From: Phialocephala subalpina
Lineage: Eukaryota; Ascomycota; Leotiomycetes; Helotiales; Mollisiaceae
DNA length: 64,000 bases
Reading direction: 5' to 3'
NCBI GenBank assembly: GCA_900073065.1
Contig: FJOG01000011.1
Coordinates: forward strand, 1,194,882 to 1,258,881
A program made the position numbers and the translations under genes. The notes beneath the pieces were generated by a model. The model saw only the letters and a list, made by a program, of their open reading frames with translations, had not been told where the DNA came from and did no database searches. Shown here piece by piece: positions 55,132-64,000 of the stretch (position 1 is its first letter; the number at the start of each line of letters is the position of its first letter).

Positions 55132-56799
55132 CTTGGATTATGTGACGGCACTCGTCTGCCACCTGGAATAGGGCGGCGGATGGAGATGTATATCGTTTTG
55201 TAATACAGAAAGTAGCTGGGAGTTGGTCATGCGAGATGTCGTATGTCGCTAGAAATGTATTCCCAACAAGGACACTTTGTCAAATGTCGCAATGCGCGTG
55301 GACCGTCTATGTATGCTTATATTCTGATTCGCGAGGAAGAGGCTGCTGTCGCAGAGACACTGCGAAGACAAATGTTAGCTCTGAGGTCATCTGGAGATCG
55401 GTGGCTCGGTGAGCACTGATGCCTCAGACACGGCGCGGTTCAGCCCTGCACAGAGCCTTCGCATCCGCATGGTGGGAGTGTGGGGAGAGGGGCCATACAG
55501 AAGGCGACCTTGAGGTCGTAAACTATTGTACAATTGAAGGAGGTCTTTGGTCAGGTCGAGGGTCGTGTGCCGAGGGTATGATGGACGGAGGATTTAGTTG
55601 AGGCTCAAAAACAAGTTGGTGATGCGGCGCGAGACCGTTAGGGCAACCGAAGATTAGAAGGTGACGGTAAAGAGGCGTCGGGTATCAAAATAGTAATAGG
55701 AAAGAAGCAGAGAATAGTAGTACAATCGGGCGTGATCGGTCGTGGATGGGCGGGCGGTTGTCTTCGGATTGTTTTGGTGAGAACGTCAGTTTTTGCAGCG
55801 AGGTTTTGCTGATATGATCTGGGTTTGGCTGGTCGTTCCCGCAGATCCTTGTCAGAGCGTGGAAAATGTGTGGTGGCCAGCGCTAGAGAGCCCCTTTCTT
55901 CTTTGCCTGTGAAAACGCGACGACGAGCATGTGTGAGGGGAAAGAGATCAGTAATTCTTGGAATAATAGCTTGTGAATCATTTTGCCTCTTCTTCTCTAT
56001 TCTCTCTGCCTCTACACGGCACTTCATCAATTCTACACCTGCATGCCACGTCGTGCATGAAACATGTCACTCGTCACTTTCGCAACACGGATTTCTCCAG
56101 ATCTCTGGGACATTGAGGATGTTTATAGTTTCAAGCGGGAATGATGTCACGAAAGCTGTATAAGATAACGAATATCGATATTCGTAAATGAGTAGCTTTC
56201 TTCCTATCCCTTTCGCATGGATGGCCGTGGCGGGCTGGGACAATGAAACCAAATATAGTGTTCTGCCACGTGACGGACACTCTCGCCTATTTTTGCCAAG
56301 GCTTGCCTTCCCAAGTGAGAGTGACGAATGATTGGAAGAGATGACCTGGAGACTTCATCCTGATCATTTGCGACGCCAGCCTTACGACGCCAAAGAACCC
56401 ATTCCAAACAAGAAACATCTCCGCATTCAAGATACCCGAGTTTCGACTTTGATCTGGTCCACATCCGTCGAGAAGCTACCCCTCATTCGTGCGAGACACA
56501 GCGCCGATACCTCTCTCAGCCTCGAGCTTCAACGGCCTCGAGAAACATTCCACAAGCCACGCAAGCCGGTGCACGTACGACTGCCTTCCTTTAGGTAACA
56601 ATAGCACAATAACGCAATATAACGGCTTAATCTCTGCGACGGCCACGCACATTACGAGCACAATAAGGAGCTTCGTAGAATCTCAGCCTCTGAGGATTAA
56701 ACCGCAGCCTGGTGGAACGTGGTACCAGAGCAGATACGAAGGTACAACTGAGGGCGTGTGGACGTAGATCAAAGATCCGGACGGCCTAGGTCTTTCAAG
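55132..56799. other. long divergent intergenic region (SAPS / Vps60)
   Basis: This is 1.7 kb without a supported gene. ORFs of 60 to 130 codons overlap on both strands without domains. It would contain both promoters and 5' UTRs. Confidence 0.45.
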
Positions 56800-57483
56800 A
56801 TGAATAGATTATTCGGAGCAAAGAGCTCGGCGCCGAAGCCAAATCTCAATCAAGCAATCTCCAATGTACGTCTCTGTCCTGGGAATCCACGACCCCGCTA
56901 ATCAGCCTTGCAGGTCGACGAACGAGTCTCCTCGATCGATGTCAAACTCGCCGCCATAAATGCCGAACTCCAAGGGTACCAAACGAAGCTCTCCAAGATG
57001 CGCGACGGTCCCGGCAAGACTGCGATCAAGCAAAAGGCACTGAAGGTCTTACAACGGCGGAAAATGTATGAAGGGCAGCGAGATCAATTACAACAACAGT
57101 CATGGAACATGGAGCAAGCAGGCATGATGCAAGACAACCTCAAGAACGTCATGACGACCGTAGATGCGATGAAGCAGACGAATAAGGCGCTCAAGCAGCA
57201 ATACGGAAAGATAGACATCGACAAGATAGAACGGATGCAGGACGAGATGGCGGATCTGATGGATATTGGGAACGATATTAACGAGAGCATAAGCCGGAGC
57301 TACGATATACCTGAAGATGTGGATGAGGCGGAACTAGATGCTGAGCTTGAGGCTTTGGGTGAGGAAGTCGAGTTCGAAAATATGGGAGCAGAGAGTACGC
57401 CGAGCTTCATGGTGGATGAGGTACCGCAATTCATTGACGAGCCACCGCAGAAGGAAGGTCAAGTCAAAGAGGCCGCTGGATGA
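56800..57483 (+). CDS. VPS60: ESCRT-III-like protein Vps60 (CHMP5 family)
   Basis: Exon 1 (56800-56865, MNRLFGAKSSAPKPNLNQAI) is joined by a 48-nt intron to exon 2 (56914-57483). The product is 211 residues. The Snf7 fold is clear: basic N-terminal helices (ISNVDERVSSIDVKLAAINA, LKVLQRRKMYEGQRDQL), then the acidic C-terminal half (DEMADLMDIGNDINESISRS, DVDEAELDAELEALGEEVEF). The MNRLFG start and the DEAELDAELEALG block identify the Vps60/CHMP5 branch. It binds Vta1 and stimulates Vps4 during ESCRT-III disassembly at endosomes. Confidence 0.92.
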
Positions 57484-59064
57484 CGAGGGGGCTCCCAGAC
57501 AAAGACTCTTTAGGACGATGGGAGTGGAAGTTATACAACATAATTGCGAAGCATTTGACCAGCGATTGCCTTCTTCGTTCGAATCTGAGTTTTCTCCTCA
57601 TATATCCTTCTCCTTTGTCGTCTCACTTAGACTCCTTTTCCACCACCATCCTTTTAGCCCCTTTCTCGTCTCGCTAGTCCCCAGCACGCAACAGATCACC
57701 TTCGAACGTCTCTTGACTTTGACCTTGACAGGGACGATAGTTCAGTCTCTCTCTCCACTGCATGATGAGCAATCATATACAACAGCTAACGAAGAGGAAC
57801 GAACGTCAGAGAAATTCTAAGCTCCCAAATTATCCGCAAAACGTTACTAGCATTCCGAAAACTTGTTGGCATCCATTTGATATCTCACATACTACACTGT
57901 ATTTCTCACTCCCTCGCAACAACCCTTTCAGCAGGATCCCTAGGCAAGAGCCGATCCAACACTTGGAGTGTATAACCGTACAGAAGAAGAGGTCCAGCAA
58001 ACTCGCACCGTGGCTCCATCGACTTCGGTACTCCTTGTGGTTGTTCCTGGTCTGGTAATCGACGAGGTGGTGGGGAAAATGGCTTTCGCAAAGATGCCAT
58101 GGGCCTGGGTAACTCATTGACTTGGTTATATGCTTCTAGTTTATCAGCTTGGAGCACTTGTGTCAGAATTATCAACGCAGAATCAGAAAGAAAGAAGGGA
58201 AGGAGAAGCTAGATTTATAATCTTCTAACGAACTTTCGAATATCTGTCCTTGATCAAGACATGTTTCATGGTGTGCAGATATATCATTGTTGATCCCAGG
58301 CACAGACTTTCAAACTTTCATCTTCATATTCTACGAGTTTCAAGGCTTCAAAGGCTGGGTCTGCGACGTCGGAACGCACATTGAAGAATAAGAAGTTCGG
58401 ATGACTTGGTCACACATCGAAGCTCAGCTCAGAGCTCTAATTTTTAACAGACAACGCAACATTGTTAATGTTCCGAGGCTTCCAAAATGGTTGAAACCTA
58501 ACCAAGGAGTTCTCAGTATCGATTTCCCTCCACGACAAAGGATGACGGGGACAGGCGGCAACTCACATGCCCCTCCATGCCCCTCCACGTATAGGAAATA
58601 TCGCGGCAATCATCCCGACAAATTTCCTCAACCCCGCCAAAAAGTGAACAGTCCCACCTCCTATTCGTGCGGTAAAATCACTTCACATCTTTACCCCTCC
58701 ATCGCACCCCCAATCTCCATTGGTGGAAAAGCTATTATCAAACGCCGGGTCAGGTGTCACGAGGCAAAACCAATCAAGACCTCAAAGTATGAAATTCGAG
58801 ACCCCACTTCACCCACTTCTTCCGGCTTGGGCTACGAAGCACGACAACGAAGAGCGAAGGCGAAGTGAGCGGGTTATAAAATCTCTCGTCGGATCTTTCT
58901 ACCGACGAGGTTCATACTTTTGATTCTTGAAAGTTCGAATTACTTGGGACTTTGACAGTGTTTGTGAGCATAGCGGAGTATCAAATTAAGTCATCTTTAC
59001 AAGCAAACAACCAAGACCAACGTTCAGATTTCGAACCGGAGAATTTTCCAAAGAATAGTTCATC
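57484..59064. other. intergenic; one doubtful minus-strand reading
   Basis: On the minus strand 57906-58150 reads LQADKLEAYNQVNELPRPMA, then EFAGPLLLYGYTLQVLDRLL, preceded by an acceptor-like CTGACACAAG, but I find no convincing first exon. A plus ORF at 58401-58868 shows no family. Neither is called as a gene. A repeat catgcccctc occurs twice at about 58567. Confidence 0.35.
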
Positions 59065-60839
59065 ATGTCTCTTCGTAAAGCTGTTACTTTGAACTCGGGC
59101 CAGAAGCTCCTGTGAGTCTTCATTCCCTCCATGCCGGTTTGTTTCCCGAGCTGATTTGGTTGTGTTAAGGACTTTGGGATATGGAACTTGGCAGTCAGCT
59201 CCGGGAGAGGTATCTGTTGGTGTTTTTGAGGCGCTGAAGGCTGGGTATCGACACCTGGTGAGTATCTTGTGAGCTAGGAGGAGATTAAGTGTTTGCTGAC
59301 TGGAATGGATAGGATCTTGCTAAGATGTGAGTATGCACGTGACGATGCTCAATTCTCCCCTTTCCGGAGTATCTCGCGCGATATTGGCTTTGTGATCGAA
59401 TGCTGAACATGGTTTTCTTAGCTATGAGAACCAAAAGGAGGTCGCTCAAGGTTTGAAGAAGGCATTTGCTGAGATCCCAGGCTTGAAGCGAGAGGATATC
59501 TTCATCGTAGGTCCTCCTTCCTAGATGTCTATGACATGCAGCTAACACGCTCAATAGACCTCAAAGCTATGGAACACGTAATTCGTCCCCTTTCATTCCA
59601 ACTAAAGCCCTCTAATCATTCTCAGTGACCATCACGCCGAGCACGTTGAGGCAGCACTAGACGACACCCTCGCAGAGCTTGATCTGGAGTACCTCGACGT
59701 ACGCACCACTTCCCATCTCCTCTTTTTAAAGACACGAAGCTCACTGATTTCCTGTCCAGCTCTATCTCGTCCACTGGCCCTCCGCATTTCCCTACGCAGG
59801 AGGAAATCTCTTCCCAATGGTCGAAGGCGAATTCCGACCCGAAGGCGAAGTAGCCATCGATGACTCTGTCTCCATCGTCGAGACATGGAAAGGTTCGTCT
59901 CCCCCAGAATTCCATCCCTCATAATCTTCTTCTCTACTAACGATCTCATAGCTATGTTGAAGCTCCCAAAGAGCAAGGCTCGAGCAGTCGGTGTCTCCAA
60001 CCACACTATTGAGCACGTGAGTTCCTCTTTTCTTTCCCTTACATCTGAGAAGGAAGATCTGACAATTGAACAGTTGGAAACCATCATCAAAGCCACCGGC
60101 GTCGTCCCAGCCGTCAACCAAGTCGAACGCCACCCCATGCTCCCGCAACCCGACCTCGTAAAATACTGCAAAGAGAAGGGAATCCACATCACAGCTTACT
60201 CCGTACCTCTCCCCTCTCCCTCTCCCCTCTCCCTCTCCCACACTTTGAAAAAGTAATGAACTGACGAACGAAACAGGCATTCGGCAACAACGCCTACGGC
60301 AAACCTCTTCTCATCACCCGCCCTGAAATCCTCGCTATCGCTGAAAAGCACTCAAAGAAGACCGGCAAGAAGATCACCGGTGCTCACGTCATGTACGTTA
60401 CCCTTCCCACTTTCCTTCCTTCACTCTCTCAGATATCCTCCTCTCACCCCTCACCACCTCACCTCCCTTACCCTCACCTCACCCAATCTTGCTCCTCAGT
60501 ATTTCATGCTGACAAAACCACAGCCTAGCATGGTCTCAAGTCGGCGGTCACAGTGTGATCCCGAAATCCGTGACGCCAAGTAGGATTGCGGATAATTTCC
60601 AGGAGATTGAGTTGGATGACGAGGATGTGAAGGCTATTGAGAAGATGACGGAGAAGGGTTATGAGAGGTTTAATGTTCCGTATCTTTGCAGTGAGTCTTC
60701 CTCTCCCTTGGTTGTTTTGGGTTGAGTAAGGAGGAGCGCAAGTATGCTAACATGTGAAACAGACAAACCAAGATGGGACGTCGAGATCTTCGGAGAGGAA
60801 GGCGAGAAGCCAGCTACGCACAAAATTGTATTGGCATAG
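59065..60839 (+). CDS. aldo-keto reductase, about ten short exons
   Basis: The ATG at 59065 starts [16 protein letters not shown]. In-frame exons follow through many small introns: [127 protein letters not shown] and the end ATHKIVLA. The catalytic tetrad Asp (HLDLAKIY), Tyr, Lys (TSKLW) and His (LVHWP) is complete, as is the NADPH-binding [10 protein letters not shown] loop. AKRs reduce aldehydes and ketones in the cytosol. The length of about 325 residues is normal. Confidence 0.88.
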
Positions 60840-61207
60840 GTCTCAAGCGATTGTATTGAAATAGACCAGAAAGTCGAATCAATGAAAAGCACGTTCGTTT
60901 GCAATAGCCTGTTTTCGATGTCTCTGAGTGCTTAGGTCCTCACGTGTGAGAAGTCTCACATGGCATGATGATTGCAAGTGCAAGATGAGAAGAGGAAAAC
61001 AATTCCATTCCAATTGAGCGAGAATTCAAGCTAGGCTGGGTATCTAAAAGGGCTCATCTAATAAGCAAAACTGATTGATGTTGCAAGTAGCCAGTTCGTT
61101 GGGGGCATTCGTGTCCATGCTTCCGAGCTCTAAATCGAAGCCGTGCTCTGCGCCGCCGTTGATATGCGCCAAATGTTGAAAAATATAATGATGCTCTCAA
61201 AGCGATA
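60840..61207. other. intergenic
   Basis: Between the convergent aldo-keto reductase and RTA1-like genes. Nothing is recognised here. Confidence 0.5.
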
Positions 61208-62344
61208 TCAAATCCACGTCCGCTCTTCTTCACTCCTGCTCAATGAAACCTTGCTCTCGCCCGCCGTTGTGTCTCGCCCCTCCATCACGATGATGATTTG
61301 GCTTAGTGGTCTCCTGCTGATGATCTTTCCAGGATGGATGAAGTTGAAAGAAACCATGACACACAGCATCAACAGCCCCTCAAAGACGTACACGAACACC
61401 TCGCTTCTCATTAGGAATCCATCGTTGCCTCCCGAGAACTCGATGACGCGGAAGATTGATCGGATGAAGATCAGAATGCTTACCGCGTAGAGGATGTACA
61501 TGTACTTCCGCCAGTTGACTTGGAGGGATGCGGGTGTTGGCGAACGAACCACACGGTAGTGGAAGATTCCAGCGGTGATAATGAAGATACCAAACGAGAT
61601 TATCTGTATCAAGAGGCCGAGGACAACGAGATGTTCGCCAATGGCCATCATGCCGGGGACGGCCATGAGACCGCCTTTTAAGTGTCAGACGTAGGCTTAT
61701 GCCGAGAAGGGGAGATCTCACCTCCAGATTGTACCACAAATGAAAGGACATCGCCGCAGACAAAGATTTTGGTGAGCCACTTTGCTGGAATCGGGGTAAG
61801 CCTCTCGCCTTGGGTGAGAAGAATCATGCGTCCCAGGGTCATGTACACGCTGGCCGCGAAGAGTGCTGGCGCCAGCAGAAGGAGAAGCCTGTGGCATTGA
61901 AATCAGTATGCCTCTTCTGCGCTCCGAGCTGAATGTCCCAGGAACTGCAGGCAATGTGTTGAAGTAACGTACTCTTGCATGATGTATATACCCAGGCTCC
62001 ATCTATTGCTGTGCGCTAGACTTCGTGCGATATATCCGACGACCTCAACTGGACCCCAATCAGCCAAAGTCCGACGACAGATGAGAGACTGGAAAGTGGT
62101 TCATACAACATCCGCCAACTATGAGAGGCACGAAGTAGACTGTCCGAAGCGTGGTTGCTTGACGGGTGTGGAACAGTGTTGTAATGAGGAAGAAGGACAT
62201 CGATATCAAGGCTGTAACCTGAGAGGGGTCGTATCTGGAGGGAGTCAATGACCTGCAAGTACTAGGCCATTGGAAGTGCTACCTGTAGAAGACGAACACA
62301 TTCGGGTCATTGGCATCTGGATGGTTTGGCGCTGGCTCAGGCAT
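61208..62344 (-). CDS. RTA1-like seven-transmembrane protein
   Basis: The first exon from 62344 (MPEPAPNHPDANDPNVFVFY) is followed by exons reading YDPSQVTALISMSFFLITTL, FEVVGYIARSLAHSNRWSLG, LLLLLAPALFAASVYMTLGR, IFVCGDVLSFVVQSGGGGL and a last exon (FRVIEFSGGNDGFLMRSEVF, then YVFEGLLMLCVMVSFNFIHP). The G-D-LSF-VQ-GG and FR-IEF--G--G-L---E---Y--E blocks define the RTA1/RTM1 family. Its members are plasma-membrane proteins linked to lipid translocation and resistance to aminocholesterols, and are about 300 residues long. No lesions are seen. It lies next to a Zn2Cys6 regulator, transcribed divergently. Confidence 0.88.
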
Positions 62345-63166
62345 TGTGGCAGAAGTGACGAAAGGAGGGAATCAAGAGATTGTTCGAAGGCGTCAGGGAC
62401 AATGATGGCCCGCAGGAAGAGGAAATCGTTCGAGAGACTGTCAAAGGAGTGTGTTGTGGAAGAATATGGTCGCGGTACAAAATCAGAGAAAAGAGTGTGT
62501 GAGTAATAGAAGTACGCGCGACAGTTTATTTTAGACATCGTGTACTTTGAGGCAGGAACATCCTCTGCGACGGCGACATCGGATACCTACTCGAGGAAGG
62601 AACGACTACCAAAGCAATGACGCGCTGATAACGGTACTCACTTCGAATGGATTCCTGCAAAATAAACGACACCGTATAGTAAACGTAACATTTGTGTATC
62701 TACCTCGAGCAAGAACAATAGTCGTGTAGATGTAATACATTTTTGTACCTACTCGAGGGAGGAACGACTTGGAAGGTGCAGCCACAACTTGCACTCTGCA
62801 TCGCGATCTCAGCACAAGTAAGACGAAAACGAACTCGACAAACGCAATGTCCAGCACAAACATGGCCTCTTTATCGACGTTGCAAAAGGGATTCAGGGGA
62901 TGGTTCGCTTCTCGCACTTCTCCAAATACGTGAGTGTCTGACCAATGAGACGGCGCTCAATACGGAGTGGGATGACAAAAATAAGCACTGCCCCAATGTT
63001 CGTCCCGCTCCGGATCTGCCATCAACAGATAATCTCGTGCATCGTGCTGCAACATTTTGCCATCGAAACGACTCCTCTCGAGCTGCTACCGTCGGACACA
63101 GCGCCATCTCATTCGACACTCGAGACGACCCAGAAAACAGTCCACCAACCTCCTGCCCGCGGACCA
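62345..63166. other. divergent intergenic region with short direct repeats
   Basis: This lies between the RTA1-like and Zn2Cys6 genes. The 21-nt element cctactcgaggraggaacga occurs at about 62587 and 62750, with a half-copy at 62701 (cctcgagcaagaacaat) and flanking gtaatacat/gtaacatt similarity. These could be regulator sites or a small tandem duplication. The Zn2Cys6 frame is open upstream to about 62945, so a longer N-terminus cannot be excluded. Confidence 0.45.
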
Positions 63167-64000
63167 ATGACGGAGCCACCACAACGAGGAAAGCCGAGAC
63201 GTCCTCATCACAAATCGAGGACCGGATGTGTTCAATGCAAGCAAAGGAAGATCAAGGTATGTGCCGTTTTTGCGTCCTGCAGCTCTTCATGGCAGTGTTG
63301 AGGCGGAGTACATATGCTTGGGCAGGGACAACGTCGTCTTCTGCTCCTAACAGTATTTCACGTGATGAGCTATTCATTGGGAACTCAACCCAAGCTGGGA
63401 ATGAGTGCTTATGCATGAAGCTAGTCGAATGCTTTATGACTACGGAATCTTGATAATGGAGACTTCAAGGCTCGACCCTCCTTCATCAGAACTTCCAATA
63501 TCCTTCTTTATCCTGCTCTTCGAACTCTACGTCAAGCCTTCTTGCCCGCCTCTGTTGTTGAAAGTACGATGTCTTACGGTATATGAAAGATTTAGAATCT
63601 CACAATCCTATAGTGCGATGAAGAAAAGCCGGTCTGCAAGAAATGTCAACTGTATGGGACATCATGTTCCTTCTTACAGACACATCCTCTGCAAAGAGCA
63701 CCACAACCACAGGAGCCAGCAGCGGCAACATCGCCCTCACGGCAGCCGACAATTCAGTCTATGCTTACTCCAGAAGCAGCACCATTGTCGTCTTCAATCT
63801 CCAGTCCAGCGCTCTCCTCGGGCTTTTCGGATATAAATTACCTCTCACCTACCACGAACAACTTCTCGATGCTTGATCTCGAGCTCCTCCATTTCTACAC
63901 AACGGTGTCAATCCATGACTTTCTCGACACCAACACATATATGAAACTATTTGGACAAGAAGTGGTCCAGCTGGCGTTGCAATTTCCATTTCTGATGCAC
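63167..64000 (+). CDS. Zn2Cys6 (fungal binuclear cluster) transcription factor, partial at window end
   Basis: Exon 1 from the ATG at 63167 reads MTEPPQRGKPRRPHHKSRTG, then CVQCKQRKIK. A 357-nt intron (63257-63613, GTATGT...CTATAG) splits the zinc cluster, and exon 2 starts with CDEEKPVCKKCQLYGTSC. The six cysteines give C-x2-C-x6-C-x6-C-x2-C-x6-C exactly. A Pro/Gln/Ser-rich linker follows, and then the start of a domain (LDLELLHFYTTVSIHDFL), as in regulators with the DUF3468-type C-terminus. It continues beyond 64000. The intron is long for this genome. The neighbouring RTA1-like gene may be a target, but nothing in the sequence proves it. Confidence 0.88.

Noticed and set aside
57906..58175. 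Possible small gene on the minus strand
   Set aside because: There is an acceptor-like site and plausible protein text, but no start exon and no family resemblance.
58401..58868. 155-codon ORF on the plus strand
   Set aside because: Composition is Arg/Pro/Ser-rich without domain, and there is no support from splice signals or neighbours.
1..64000. CRISPR arrays, operons, ribosome binding sites or phage features
   Set aside because: None were seen. The window is clearly fungal nuclear DNA; the short tandem repeats found do not alternate with unique spacers.

Overview
This window is eukaryotic and comes from a filamentous ascomycete (Pezizomycotina). Genes carry short GT-AG introns of about 40 to 80 nt with CTAAC/CTGAC-like branch sites. 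Families such as HET, NACHT-WD40, RTA1-like, Zn2Cys6, DUF7580-subtilase and MYND are typical of that group. Repeats carry C-to-T/G-to-A damage, with Trp codons turned into TAG/TGA/TAA, which is the signature of RIP. The order cannot be fixed from sequence alone.

Layout. 1-10 kb is ordinary gene space: a mitochondrial carrier (cut by the window edge), an epoxide hydrolase, a MYND protein, a frameshifted SnoaL-like gene, an RNase III-like/dsRBD protein and a double viroplasmin-domain protein. About 10.7-21.9 kb is an AT-rich, RIP-ravaged island: a DUF3435-like recombinase relic into which a 6.9-kb Ty3/gypsy chromovirus (346-bp LTRs at 12810-13155 and 19364-19709, coding on the minus strand) has inserted. 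The chromovirus holds an antisense accessory ORF and a 388-nt assembly gap.

23-39 kb is an immunity/incompatibility island. It holds a decayed SesB-NACHT-WD40 NLR, a HET-domain fragment, a 286-aa candidate gasdermin-like protein facing a DUF7580-subtilisin protease, and a large C2H2-NB-ARC-NACHT-ankyrin NLR with two STAND NTPase modules in one chain, near-identical ankyrin repeats and a 540-nt gap. A TPR fragment follows. 39.4-44 kb is a graveyard: a RIP-damaged copy of the 5' end of a condensin subunit 2 gene, fragments derived from 5S rRNA, an exact 250-bp tandem duplication and a GH128 glycosidase pseudogene.

45-64 kb returns to gene space: a gag-like ORF, a short-chain dehydrogenase, a SnoaL-like protein and a P450 (possibly one small metabolic group), an acidic protein, a SAPS-family phosphatase partner, ESCRT-III Vps60, an aldo-keto reductase, an RTA1-like membrane protein and a Zn2Cys6 regulator cut by the window end.

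The two most notable observations are: (1) two unrelated genes 40 kb apart (epoxide hydrolase and GH128) each contain an intron that is homologous from splice site to splice site and folds into the same hairpin, as expected of introner-like elements; and (2) the candidate gasdermin/protease pair embedded between NLR genes. Several genes show one-base frame breaks, some in homopolymers, so assembly error must be separated from real decay.
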